From assembly GCF_965638725.1 (NCBI RefSeq), contig NC_134950.1, forward strand, positions 165,516,853-165,580,852: a DNA stretch of 64,000 nucleotides. The letters run 5' to 3'. Shown here piece by piece: positions 1 through 12,498 of the stretch (positions are counted from its first letter, which is position 1; each line of letters opens with the position of its first letter). Under the pieces are notes generated by a model. It had not been told where the DNA came from. It made no database searches and saw only the letters and a list, made by a program, of their open reading frames with translations. Source of the DNA: Aptenodytes patagonicus. Taxonomy: Eukaryota; Chordata; Aves; Sphenisciformes; Spheniscidae. A program made the translations under genes and the position numbers.

Positions 1-950
1 TGAGCTGCCTTTGCATTAATTCCTCCGATGGTTACTGCAGTTCAGTCTACGTTACCTAAGGTATTGAGGCTGTTCGTAAGCATAGGACAAGGCTCTTGGG
101 ATGAAGAGTTGGTGCTTTACATTGACACCGTCCCATTTAAAAACAACAACAACAAAAAGATGAAAAATATCAGTAGAAGGAAAAATCAGCGGCAATCTTT
201 CGGTTCTGTGATTTGTTGCGGGATGTATACGCTGCACTTGCGACCCCTCGTAGAGGTGCATCTGCCATGCAGTCCCGCCGCAGCTGGGAGCGGCAAACTT
301 AGCCAGCTGTGTTAGTGATGGAGGGTGAACTGATGCAGCGTCCAGCCATTGATTGCTGAATATGAAATGTTGTCTGTAATAGTACCTGCTGCTGGGATTT
401 AATTCCAGGAAAAAAAAAATGTGGAAGGTGAAGGAGATACACTTATTTTAAATGCAATGTGAACGATTTATCTCTATTTCATAATATATGGAAAGATTAG
501 CCATGCTTTGAGCACTAGACTACTAATAGCTTTTGTTTGGCCAGTGACTCTCAATTTAACAATGCTATAAATGAAATGGAGAATGGGCGCTCATGGTCAC
601 GAATGTTTTAATGTTAACGGTAGAAAAGTATGTTTTTTATGAGGGTAGAGGTTAAGCAGTCTGGCTTTGGAGCAGAGATGCTGCATTAATTAAAGGCAGC
701 CAGAAACCTGGCAGATCTTTTGCTTTTGGGGGGGAAATCCTGCAAACAGGGGCTTGCTTCTGACTATTCAAATTGACATGAAAATCTCTGCCTTGTGTTA
801 GTGACAGACGTGGCATTCTCAGTGGGGCTCTGTCCCGTCATGGAAATACTGTTATGTTACTGCATGTTACTAGCTGGGTTCCTGCTGTTACGGTATCTTT
901 TAGGGTAGGATTTGTCTCGTGGGCACACATCGCTGCAACCACTGCTTCAA

Positions 951-990
951 GGACAGTATCTCTTTCACGAGGACCGTATCTCTTTCACCT
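951..990. repeat. 20-bp tandem duplication
   Basis: Two adjacent 20-bp copies sharing GTATCTCTTTCAC differ at a few positions. They lie in intron 1 and no function is suggested. Confidence 0.8.
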
Positions 991-2298
991 TCTGAATCTC
1001 TCATCCTCTTGAAACAGAGCAATTGTTCAGTGGAGAATGTAAAGTACATCCTCATCCCTACTCGCCACTAATGATGGAGGCGGTTTGTTTTGGTTGGGGA
1101 AAAAAAAAATATAAAATACATATAATTACTCATCTATTCATCTCCCTTTCTGTCCCATTCTCTTACCTTGTTCATGCATGCGTGTGGGATGCGGTTTACC
1201 CAGGGGAGAGGGCAGAGCTGGGCTCAGGTCTGTGCAACGTGAGGCAGCTGTGGGAGATCGTGCTTGTGTGAGCGATGGCTCCAAAGAAGCAGGTCGTGGC
1301 CCGCTTGTCCCCTTGTAGCGGGCAAGGAGCGATCTTCACCCCATGAAATGCCCATGTGGAAAATCTGTGACACGTGTCCCTCTTCTCCAGAGGGGGATAT
1401 ACTGGGAAGAAATCCTGGTCTGCTCTGCTGGAGCTGTCTTTGCTGCAGCCCCCTCCTAATTCAGCCTCATCTGGAGGAAATTACTGGTTTGCACCTGATT
1501 CATTATCAAAAAATATCCACTCGTGATGAGGCTGGATTAACCATGACATTTTACAAGGCCAGCTGGGAGAAATGCTTTGTGATAAAGTGAAGCTAGTTTG
1601 TACCTGAGCCATGTGCTTTACTCTCTAAAATGTCTCATTTTTGGAGGGCAGGATACGTATTTCTCACTTTCTTTCTGAGAAGTAAATTTTAAAAACAGGG
1701 CTAAACTGCAACCAGTCAAACTTACTCCATCCCCTGGTCAAACAGAGTTGGAGAGATGCTATCTTCAGCAGGATTTATGATGCACTTGTGTGCTTGAAAG
1801 ATGCTATGTGATACCCAGCCATGGGTTGACCATTCAGGGAAGCAGTCGGATGACAAAAGGAGTCACCCAGCAGAAGCTTAGTGCGATGGGCTTGAGATTT
1901 TGTAGACGTTAAGGTTGTTGAAGAGGACTGTGATGCACTAATTTAACCTTCTACGTAGCACGGACAGAGGAACTCTATCTTCTGATACCCACTGCCTGTC
2001 TCTTTTTTACTGGGTACTCTTCAGGCTTAAAATCCATTCCAAGAGAAGAGTCTACTTAAGCCTCTAAGATTGCTTAGCAGTCAGTAGAGCTGGAAACAGC
2101 ACAGTCGGCTGAGGAGCAAAATGATACTGGGTATATCGGTTCCAAATCCTGTGGGGATACCCATGATGTGGCAGAGGCTGTTGCTACCGACGGAAAGCTC
2201 TGCCGAAGGAATGGGACCAAGAAATCTGACTGTAACGAAACCTAATATCCACGCTGGTGTTTGAGTTGAAAACCATCTGCTTGAACTCTCGTGCTAGT

Positions 2299-3060
2299 CA
2301 TAGAATCATAGAATAGTTTGGGTTGGAAGGGACCTCTAAAGGTCAGCTAGTCCAACCCCCCCTGCTGTGAGCAGGGACATCTTCAACTAGATCAGGTTGC
2401 TCACAGCCCTGTCCAACTTGACCTGGAATGTTTCCAGGGATGGGGCATCCACCACCTCTCTGGGCAACCTCTTCCACTGCTTCACCACCCTCAGCGTAAA
2501 AAATGTCTTCCTTATATCTAGTCTAAATCTCCCCCCTTTAGTTTAAAGCCATTCCCCCTTGTCCTGTCGCAACAGGCCCTGCTAAAAAGTTTGCCGCCAT
2601 CTTTTTTAGAAGCCCCCTTGAAGTACTGATAGGCTGCACTAAGGTCTCCCCGAAGCCTTCTCTTCTCCAGGCTGAACAACCCCAACTCTCTCAGCCTTTC
2701 TTCAGAGGAGAGGTGTTCCATCCCCCTGATCATTTTCGTGGCCCTCTTCTGGACCCGCTCCAACAGGTCCGTGTCTGTCTTATGCTGAGGGCTCCAGAGC
2801 TGGACGCAGTGCTGCAGGTGGGGTCTCAGCAGAGCAGAGGGGTGGAATCCCCTCTCTCGACCTGCTGGCCACGCTGCTTTTGATGCAGCCCAGGACACGA
2901 TTGGCCTTCTGGGCTGTGAGCGCACATTGCTGGCTCATGTCCAGCTTTTCACCCACCAGTACCCCCAAGTCCTCCTCGGCAGGGCTGCTCTCAATCCCTT
3001 CATCCCCCAGCCTGTATTGATACCGGGGGTTGCCCTGACCCAGGTGCAGTCCAGCATGAG
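2299..3060 (-). mobile_element. CR1 LINE, 5'-truncated, minus orientation
   Basis: The left end reads catagaatcatagaatag, the reverse complement of the CR1 3' tail. The minus strand then carries the CR1 3' end and the C-terminal part of its reverse-transcriptase ORF. This part lies in two frames: [20 protein letters not shown] near 2870-2940, and [15 protein letters not shown] with [21 protein letters not shown] near 2620-2770. The change of frame near 2830 shows that the copy is dead. Homology to the left ends near 3060, a normal 5' truncation for this family. The right boundary is approximate. Confidence 0.93.
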
Positions 3061-6000
3061 AAGTTTGTGTGCTTCCAAGAGGAACTGTGGAGAAGTTGTG
3101 TCCTTCATCTGTAAGTGGAAGACAGAAATAAGAATCGGGAGATAGAAATCTTCCATCCTAGGATAATGAGATGAGAGAATGTAGCATCAGGAGCAAATAC
3201 CTGGAAGGCACATCTGGCTGATGCAGATGACTCCTCTGAAAAAAAATTTGTCAATCCTTAATCTCCTACTGAGGATGCCCTGAGTCTGGGATTCTTGTTG
3301 TGCCCCAGAAAACATCTTGCGGATTCATCAGGCTTCCCTGTGCGTTGAAATGCATGAGAAAGTCACTTGCTTTCTAGCAGTGCTGCAGCATGCTCTGTTC
3401 TTGCCATCCCTCAGGCGGATGGTTTGCAAGGCGGGATTTCCCAAAAGCACTTGGTATTGACTCAGCCCTACTTCCAGAAGCCAAGGGAAATATCTGCTGA
3501 GGCACTTGGAAGCCCCTCCTGGAGTTGCTCAGGTCTGTGGGGACTCTCACACGTGCTTTGATCTTGCTGTCTGCTGCTCTTTGAAACAAAGATTTTGTGG
3601 AGAGCAGATAGTTGGGATTCCTGAAGACTTTGAACTCCTGTTCTGCAGCAGCTTTTGGTACGTCTTGCTTTTACGGTGATGATCCCCCATCCAATGCACC
3701 TTTGGCACTGTCTTTGGTGTGTGCCAGGAAGACACGGAGGGTGTCCCTGGAGCTGTGAGTGGGGGTTTCGGTACAGACAAACTCAGGGCAGCAGCTTTCT
3801 GGTTTGCAAACTCTCTTACTTGATGAGCAAGAGGACACCCCGCAGAAGGGGACGAGACAGGAATTTGGGGGGAGTTGGATGCATCCAGGAAGTCTTGGCA
3901 CCAAAACACTGGGTGCGGTGGGAAAGATGTCCTCGTCTGAGTGCTGTGCTCTTCGAGTCCTCGAGTGACTTTGAGTCTCTGCAGGGAAGGTGGGTTCCTC
4001 TGTCCTTCAGCAGTGAAATCGCATCCACGTGAGGCTTTTCTCCAGTGGCACAAACCTGCCTCGTGCTGCTGCCAACAGCTCCTTGGATGCTGCGTTGGGA
4101 AGAGCTCTTTGGACTGCTGTTGTAATGCTCTCGCTCAACATACCCCATGTTTGCCTACCCGGTTTAAAGTGTTACTAATTCCCGAATACAGAAAGTATTT
4201 GCAGGAACTCATTAGCTTTCCTGCTCTTGAGCACTACAGCTTCTAAGAAGTGTCTGCTAAAGATGTGGTCAGATGTGCTATTGAAATTAAAACGCAATAT
4301 GAATTTAATGTGAAATAGCTGCTCCTAAATGGCTGCATGCATGTAAATATTCCTAATCTGGAGCGGAGATTAATTTTTAATCTGTTATATTTCATTGCAA
4401 TATATACACGAGGCTAAATTGAAACAAAACAATATTATTCCAGGATAAACATGCTCGCCTGTGGGTATTCAGGAGGAACGGGAGCCTGAACAGCTCTGCT
4501 GGAACAGCTCCGTGTATGCACAAGCCACAAACCGATTGCAGGCAGCAATCTTCTGCTGCGATTTTAAGAGGGAACCCATGATGTGGAAAATCCTTTGCCG
4601 CTGATATGTCAGTCATACCTGAGGATCAGCCAGGAGGGAGGGATAACAGCACTTTCGCTTCCCAGTTGAGGACGAGCAGCTTGCAAAAAAAAACTCGAGT
4701 AAAGCTGGAAATAAGCTGCTGGGACTTAGTGGGGAATTGCAGCGCGGCGTACAAGCAGTTAGAATGTTGGAGAATAAGAAGTAAACACACTTTAAAAAAC
4801 GAAATGGAGCCCGTGCTCCTGATCTTACTGCTTTTAAGACACTGATCAAGGTTGATCAAAATTTCTTGCAAACCACCATTTTCTGGGGCATTCGCACGAG
4901 GCCCGCTCTGAGTTAGCTGGCTCTGCAGGAGGTGTCTCTGTGGGAGCCGTTTGCACCAAGGGTTGTGCGAGGGAATGGGGAAATTTTCAAGGTGGTTCTG
5001 GGAACTCATTAGGCTAAAAAAAATCTATGGTGGGTATAAGTGGTCACTGTATTTTCCCCTTTTAACATGCCTGAGGCGGGCTCTCCCACCACTCCATCAC
5101 CCTCTCCTCTCTCGGTGCTCGCTTGCGTGTACAGCTCCGGACGTGCCAAACCAGAAATGCTCCTCCCTGACCCCTTCGGCCAGATTTTGGGGTAGGGAGA
5201 GAAGCTCCTGGCTCGCAGGGGTTGAGATGTGTTTGGGATGCCTTTGCTCCGGCAGAGGTTTCCACGCCGGGCTGCCTCCTCATCCTCTCCCTGCCTGTGC
5301 CGCTGGCGTTGTGCCGGTGGTCCCAGGTGGGTTGGCTGGCCCCAGCGCCGGTGTCCCCGCACCCAGCGCGGTTGTTGCTGGGCAGGGCGGAGGGATGACA
5401 GGCGCTGGTGGCACACGGGGTGTGCAGCCATGAGGCTCCTCCAGCCACTGCGCTCCCCTGGGTCTGCCAGTTGGAAGCAGTGCAGGATGCCACATTTTCC
5501 TTGAGTTAAATAATGCTTTTTTTTGTCTTCCTTTTCTTTTTTTTCTTCTCTTTTCATGGGGGATTGTGATGCTTTTCTGCTTCAGCTATTTATACATCCA
5601 GACAACCCTGCCTGCTAGTGCCGGGTCCTTATTTTAGCACAGGCTAAAAACCTTCCTTTGAGGTTGCCCTCACCTGGTTTATTTTGTGATAAAATGAGCC
5701 CATCTTCACCCTGGCTTCACCTTCAGGGCTGTGAGTTATCCGAGTTAAGAGCTCTGGTATTTTTCTCTTAGTCGTATAGAAGTGCTCAAAGCCCTGGTGC
5801 TAAACGGCATCGATCCAAGGACCAGCTGCCCAGGGTCGTGGGTGCCTGTGGGAATGGGGTGAAACATCTCTTTGCTTTTTTGGGCTTTTTTATAAATTGG
5901 TTTTGCAAATTGGAAGAAGCTCTAAGAACTTATTTCCCTGTTTTGTTGCTTAAAAACCCACAAACCCATCGCTTCAAAAGGGTGAAGAGGACAGGTACAG

Positions 6001-6285
6001 GGCCGCAGCTGGGATTGCGGGTGGTGGTAGCAAAGAAGTGAAATCCTGTGGGATCCTGGACTGTCGAGAGTCGTCACACCTCTGTGGCATCTTCTTCTTG
6101 TAGAGAAACATTTGATTTCATCTTAGCAAAACCCACCGGGTGGTTTGTGCTGGGACGGCGGCGGTGCACATCAGGTGTATTCCTTGTATTTGATACTGTG
6201 CTGTTTCACCTCCGGTAGAAATTGGATGCTTTTCATCTAGCCCCAACATCATCTGTGCTAAAATGGTTGATGATTAATGTGATTT

Positions 6286-6307
6286 CCCCCCCCCCCCCCC
6301 CCCCCCC
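6286..6307. repeat. Poly-C tract, 22 bases
   Basis: There is an uninterrupted run of 22 C in intron 1. On the minus strand it is a G run able to form G-quadruplexes. The length is liable to sequencing and replication slippage. Confidence 0.95.
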
Positions 6308-7026
6308 TAAATTCAGGGAAATCTCAGCAGAAGGTTGGAGCAGAGCAGGAAGCAGCAGCAAACACCGTCTCTCCCTCATGGGGAAAGATCCCCCTCCTTC
6401 CCTATTGAAAAATTAACAGTAATGAAATAATTCCTTTATACTCATAGCTGGTCAGAAATAACTTGCCCATCTCAGGGGTCTCCTTATGTGTTTGCTGAAA
6501 ATCTTTTTCAGGATGCGGGGCTTACTTTTTTCTAGTTAAAGAAAATTGCATCCTTGCTGGGAGCGATGCTTTAATAGCGTGTTGGTGAGAAAGTGATCCG
6601 GGCACTTTGGGTTCCTCTCGTATTAAACCTTACAGGGGGTTTACCTGCTGGAATCAAGAGGATTTCAAATGAAAGCGGAGATGTTCAAATGAAGATAGTG
6701 TGCTGGGTCTGACGGTGATGGGAAACAGCTGTAAAACATCAGGGAGGGTAGCCTCAAATCTCAGGCAGTCAGAAGGCAAATGAAAAGCAAAGATAAAAAG
6801 TTCCTCAGAGGTGTTTGCTTAAAAAAAAAAAAACACAACCACCTTGTGGAAGCAGTTTGGTGCTAATGCGCACCCAAAAGACTTGGCGATTCAAAGAAAG
6901 AAAATGCTAAAAAAAAGAAATTAAAATTCCGTATATTGTTTGAAAGGCAAGAGCCTGCTGCCTTAGAAGAAGCGCCATTGGCATGTGTGGTATGTTCTGA
7001 AATTGCCTGGGAGAGAATATTGAACT

Positions 7027-7041
7027 GGGGGGGGGGGGGGG
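7027..7041. repeat. Poly-G tract, 15 bases
   Basis: There is an uninterrupted run of 15 G in intron 1, followed by purine-rich sequence. Confidence 0.95.
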
Positions 7042-7470
7042 ATAGAGGGAGAGACTAATTATATATAATCTTAAAATGAATTAGGTGATATAAATGTAAT
7101 GAAAGCAAATCCTGTTCCTGGAGAGACTTTTCAGTTTGCATTTTGATATCCTAGGGCAATGGCATCTTGCTCTCTGACAGACAACCATTTGATTTGGAAA
7201 TATGTGAATAATTGGGAAGTGGAACCTCTTTGAATTTGTTACTTTCCCCTCTAGCATTTGAAGGACTAATTATAGGAAGAGCTGCAGAATGCCCTACGCG
7301 GGCATGCATGCAGCCAATTTTGTACTTTGCCGGTTGCATGAGTCACTGCACTGCATCCTGTGCTCTTTGATATGTGTCCTTGCTTAAAACATTATATATT
7401 TATTTTATGGATGGAGAGATAAGTATGTTCTACTCCGTGTCACTGAGCCCTTGCTAAAGATACCTATAGT

Positions 7471-7492
7471 AAAAAAAAAAAAAAAAAAAAAA
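7471..7492. repeat. Poly-A tract, 22 bases
   Basis: There is a run of 22 A, then caaaaact. No retrotransposed body or target-site duplication was recognised next to it, so it is treated as a simple homopolymer. Confidence 0.9.
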
Positions 7493-7670
7493 CAAAAACT
7501 GCGCAGCAGCTCTGTGGTCGAGGCTGGGGATGGGCTGGGACGTGCAGGTGCTTGGGTAGGAATAAACACACAGGCAGCCGATGGGAAAAGTGAGCGGCTG
7601 AAAGCTTAAGCATCTTGGCAAGGCTTGCGCTGCCTGCTGGATTGAGAGGCATCGCCCTCGTCCTGGTTTT

Positions 7671-7714
7671 CGGCTGTGTGGTGCTTAGTTGCCGACTGGG
7701 GTTAAACCACGACA
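7671..7714 (-). mobile_element. Fragment of an avian ERVL-type LTR end (tentative)
   Basis: The 44 bp include cggctgtgtggtgcttagt and end in ggttaaaccacgaca. Read on the minus strand it begins TGTCGTGGTTTAACC, which resembles the start of an ERVL-type LTR common in neoavian genomes. Only the terminal piece is recognised: the rest of the LTR and any internal viral region are absent, so this is an old solo remnant. The assignment is from memory of the family. Confidence 0.45.
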
Positions 7715-9160
7715 GCCCTGTTTTAAGTTGATTTTAAAATGGGTCTGAGGATCCTCCTGTCTGCAGCTCTCTGCTTACCAGCAGCCGGAGGCTGACCCTG
7801 CGCGGGGCAGGAGAGACCATCTCCCCGTGCCCAACGTGGTCACTGCCAATCCCCCGGACGGCACGAGCAAAATCGATGTGACCGACCCAAGCTCTCCGAG
7901 GAAGAGAGAGGGTTAATCAGCTGCATGGCTGGTCCGAGGCACTTGGTCACATTTATCATCTCTGCCTGTGCTCAGCCCCAGGGTGGTGGGTTTGAAAGGG
8001 GGGTTAGGGCCAGCATCGGGGTGGGAGACACTGAGTGTGTGAATAAAAGTACTTCTCAGTCTGGAAAAAAAACAGTAATTCCCTACTTGGAAGAGCTCAC
8101 AAATCCTAAATCATAATACTGTATAAGTGTATGAATGTCTTAAAAATATATGAAGTCCTTCTCTCCCACTGAAGGCAACATTCGTGGTGGGAGCAAAACC
8201 ACTGCTGGGTTGGGCTGTGCAGGGGGAGGAGAGAGGGGCACTTACAGCAAGGTGATGGATATAAAGCCACAAGCCTGCGTGTGAGATCTGTAGTTCCCAA
8301 GCTGTGCTCAGCAGACCCGTTATAGTGTCTCACATTAAGCTTTTGTTGTTTAGGTAACATGGAAAGTTTGGGATCTTCTGATGTTAATAAGTCAAATATT
8401 CCTAGTGGCTTGTTCCTGACCCGATGTGTAACCTTGGGCTTGGAGCTGTGCCTCCTCCTCCGGCTCTCCCCACCTGCAATAACCAGGATAACGACATTTG
8501 CTGCTGTTTGTAAAGCAGCGCTGGCATGGAGAGCTGCAAAGTAAACCGGGATGCTTCACCGGGCTAGGATGCAGGAGGCTCTGCTCACGGTTTTGGCCGA
8601 GAGCCGATGTGTGAGGTTACACGAAACTCAGTGCATCCTTTGTCTCACCTTCTTTAGGCAATATCCTCTTCGGGAAGAGACTAGCGCAGTGAGGACCAGC
8701 TGTATGTTAAGGCCTCAGGGCCATATTGAAATGCAAATGGAAATGAGGTAGTGTATTACTTCCAAGAGCAGTAATGGTGGTATAAAGATGAAAATGCTGC
8801 GTTGGTAGGCTGCGCGTCAGAGGGGGATAGCTGGGTATCAGCCCTGACAATGCTTTATCCTGTTGGGAAACCTGCATGCAATGCAATGTTGTATTTGGGG
8901 TTTTGAGGTCATTGTTACACAGATTATTTAAGCCTGGATGCATTTTTAGCTGGACTTTGTCTAAAGGATAAACATAACCAGGGCTGTTTTCCAGTCATCA
9001 GCTAAACAGCCAGATCGAGGGCTTGAGTCAGCGATCCTTGCAAAACGTTACTGGCTGTCTTCAAAAAAAATTCCCTAACACATTTTGCTTTTGAAAATGT
9101 AATCATGCATAAAGTGATGCATGTTATTTTTACTTCACAAACGATTCTGATGCCTGGACC

Positions 9161-9176
9161 TTGTGTGTGTGTGTGT
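9161..9176. repeat. (GT)n microsatellite
   Basis: A short GT dinucleotide run in intron 1. Confidence 0.9.
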
Positions 9177-10613
9177 CTTGGCTCTGCTTCTCACTTGTGT
9201 GTATGGTGCTCTGCTTCCTACGTGCATCCATGTATGCCTGAGATGGCAATGTAAGATGGGACTAGTCTTCTTCCAAGAATAAAAGAGCTTAATTATTTCC
9301 TTCTGAAAAAGCAGTGGCACAGGGACAGGAGTTATATTTTTGCTACGCTAGGGACGTGTGGCTTGTATCAGCATAACTAACATGTAGTCCCTATCCCACT
9401 AGAAAAGCCTGCTGTAAACAAGGGACTCCAGCTCTTGCTGCGAGGCTTGTAGTTCTGCCCTTGCTTTTGATTCAATCCGTAGAACTGCTTTTCAGTAGAA
9501 ACACCAGTATCATTCAGATTTCGCTGTGAAATAGCTAATCCCCATTAGTTATCCCATGCTAGAAATGCACCTTTTATGGCAAGGAAGACAATATGTTAGT
9601 TCATTGCTATGCAGAGATCAAAGGTGGTTGTGAGACACCAGCTTGGACTGACCACTATGGTGGCTTCTCCTCTCTGCTTAGATTTTTCAAAACTGTGTAG
9701 TGGCTTGTGGATACTTAATTTGAGACATTTTAAACATTTTTTTTTTTTCTCCCCTCAAGAATCAGGCACCTTTTCAAGGTAGCTTAGGCTGGCTACCCTG
9801 CATGAAAATCTTTACTCCCTTTGAAACTCTTGGCCCACATCTTCTTCCAGAATACAGCCGGGCAGGCACGGCGGCTTCCTCTGCTTCAGTGTAAAGGTCA
9901 CTTATGATGTGTTGTTAATGAATAATTACTACTGCATGCTTCCCTCTTTAAATGGCAGGGGCATCCTTGCTACGTAAAACATTAAAAAGTTGTTAAGATG
10001 GAAAATACCAATGAACAGATGAAAACCCCGTGCAAAATCTCGGCCCGTTGTGAAACAGTTGCAAGGGTTGATCTGAAGGGGAGCAGGGATGGGCTCTGGC
10101 AGGGAAGAGCTTGTGGAGGCATTGTGTCCTTCTCCCAGCAGCTGTTGGCTCCAAATGGCACTTCTGGGCTCGGGGCAGTTGTTCGAAGGGATTGGGTTCC
10201 TCGAATCCCAACATGAAAAGAAATGCAGACTGTCTGGATAGGTCAAATGGAAATGAAGAGCGAAGTCGCAGCCAGTAACATACTGCATTAGGTTTAGCAG
10301 TAGCTGCTTGGGTCTTGCAAAATTTGAAGTATTTTTAAATGATGTTTTTCCAGTTTGGAGACATTTAGTATAGGAAGTGGACAATGGCCGGACTGGGCCG
10401 GAACAAAAGCCCACCCAGCCCGGTGGCCTGTCCCCATCTATGGCCAAAAGATGCCTGGGGAGGAATGGCAGAACAAGCAAGCGCAAGTGGTTCTTCTTAA
10501 AACATTACAGGGCATCTTCTGAGAAGGGGTTCCCCACATCGCCTGCCCTTCGCGTGAGGAACCGCCTTCTCCAGATTTGTTTTGAACCTGAATCCCACCA
10601 GCTGTGACTGTAG

Positions 10614-10651
10614 CTTCATCAGCTGTCTCGCCCTTCATCAGTTGTCTCACC
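10614..10651. repeat. 19-bp tandem duplication
   Basis: Two copies of a 19-bp unit, cttcatcagctgtctcgcc and a diverged second copy, stand next to each other in intron 1. Confidence 0.75.
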
Positions 10652-11882
10652 CTTGCAAAGTAGGGGCCATCTTTGAGATGGAGGAGATCGATCAGCAATA
10701 TTATTCTCCAGTCTTAATTCAGCATTAGGAAGAGTGCATCTCTTAGTGCTCACCAGAGGTCCCAGGATAGCTAGAATGATAGGTTATGTTTTGCTGGGGT
10801 TATTATATTAAAGAAAGTAAATCCTGTACTAGAGTATTTATATTGAAAAGCTTGAACCGTGGCGTGATACCCAGGGGAAATGTGGACATGTAGTGGTGGG
10901 CTAAAACCCTCCTGTAGTCTTATTTTTTGCTCCGACCCTAAAAAGAAAGATAGAGAAGGTGGGGAGTTTCCTGTCCTTGTTGCTGCCTTGCCTGGGGCAG
11001 GTGCATTCACCTGCTTGTCCATGTGGAAGCACGTGGACGGTCCTGCGCTTTCCGAAAAGTTGTCGAAAGCTTTGTTTGCTCTTCTGGGATAGCTGCAACG
11101 CCTTACCAAAGTTCAGGAAAATTGGCTGAAGAGCACTGAGACCCGTGTGTTCAAACCTAGTGGATAGCTTAGTGGTTTTGTTGCTCAACTGGCTGCTGTC
11201 TCAGTGAAACTTTTCACGTTGCCTTGGAATTTTTTATTACTTTATTTAGAGAAAAATGGAATTTATTGGTGGTATGTTTTCCATTTCTGTTCCTGCTGAT
11301 TAACAGGAGTGTATGGTAATGTCTCATACTGCACCTTTTATTAGAGAGGTGGGAGTAGTTTGCACACCTGTGTCCCCGGGTATATCTGAGCAGGGGGAGG
11401 CAGTGAGAAGATGTGTTCAGGGTTGCAGTTTGCTCATCTCTGTGTAGCTGCCAGACCTCTGTGTGTATGTTCCTGCAGGCACCTCTCATCTTACGACTCA
11501 TGCACATGGAGGTAAACAAGTAATTATTGCATCTCGCTGATGAAGCTCTTGAGGAGAAAGGAAAGGGGTTGACTGCAGCCTAAGATGATCATGTTGCAGG
11601 TTATGGAGGGAGTATTTGAAAGATTTTTTGCAAGGTGGTTTAGTTGCCCTCTTACTGGAATCTGGAGGAGAAGGAAGGGAAAGAAATGTAAAGTATCTTC
11701 ACGTTTTGAAATGGTTTGCTCTGTCAAGGTCAAGGTCTGACCTACTTTCTGATATCGGGAAATGTCTCTCCACTGAGTGTTCAGGTTGGTAGAGGGAGGA
11801 TTATATAAAATGATCGCTTAGAAATTCAGCTAGGTCTTACATAGCGCTTCAGACGTCAATGCCTGTTGATAGTCCTTTTCAT

Positions 11883-11965
11883 CTACAGGGGAAACCAAGG
11901 CATGGCAAGTCAGGGGGTGACTTGAGGCAGTTAGTGGCCTTGTAGCGGAATCAGGATGGTAACTT
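11883..11965 (+). repeat. Degenerate MIR/CORE-SINE-like remnant
   Basis: The order of motifs (caggggaaaccaaggcatgg, then gtgacttgaggcag, then gcggaatcaggatgg) follows the conserved core of MIR-type amniote SINEs. Divergence is high. Confidence 0.35.
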
Positions 11966-12128
11966 TGGCAGCAGAGCAGTGCTGTGTGCACTGGGTCACA
12001 GCTGGTAACACTCAACATGATGAGAATCACCAGGGATCAAATGTCCTCTTGTCACCACAACAGTTGTGTAATCGAGGCTGACAACCACATACTGCTGTTT
12101 TTCTTTCAGAGACCCAACTGTCTCCATT

Positions 12129-12498
12129 ATAGAATCACAGAATGGTTTGGATTGGAAGGGACCTTTAAAGATCATCTAGGCAACCCCCCTGCCATGGGCA
12201 GGGCCATCTCTCGCTAGATCAGGTTGCTCAAAGCCCCATCCAACCTGACCTTGAACACTTGCAATGATGCGGCATCCACAACTTGTGTGAGCAACCTGTT
12301 CCAGTGTTTCACCACCCTCATCATAAAAAACTTCTTCCTTATGCCCAATCTAAACCTACCCTCTTTCAGTTTAAAACCATTGCTCCTTGTCCTGTCACTA
12401 CAGGCCTTGGTAAAAAGTCTCTCTCCGTCTTTCTGGTAAGCCTCCTTTATACATTGAAAGGCTGCAATAAGGTCTCCCCGCAGCCTTCTCTGCTCTTG
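12129..12498 (-). mobile_element. CR1 LINE, short 5'-truncated copy, minus orientation
   Basis: The left end, atagaatcacagaatggttt, is the reverse complement of a CR1 3' end. On the minus strand the end of the CR1 polymerase ORF follows, including RRLRGDLIAAFQCI, SDRTRSNGFKLKEG and a C-terminal VKHWNRLL segment. This copy keeps a more C-terminal part of the ORF than the one at 2299. Similarity stops near 12498, so it is 5'-truncated and inactive. Confidence 0.9.

Noticed and set aside
2518..2925. 135-codon minus-strand ORF as a host gene
   Set aside because: Its protein is the C-terminal part of the CR1 polymerase, so it belongs to the LINE.
5009..5557. 182-codon minus-strand ORF and overlapping + frames in a GC-richer patch, considered as ACVR2B exon 1 or a separate gene
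   Set aside because: No signal-peptide-like ATG segment ending in a phase-1 donor, low-complexity peptides, and no true CpG island.
7471..7492. Poly-A tract as the tail of a processed pseudogene
   Set aside because: No gene-like sequence upstream and no target-site duplication were seen.
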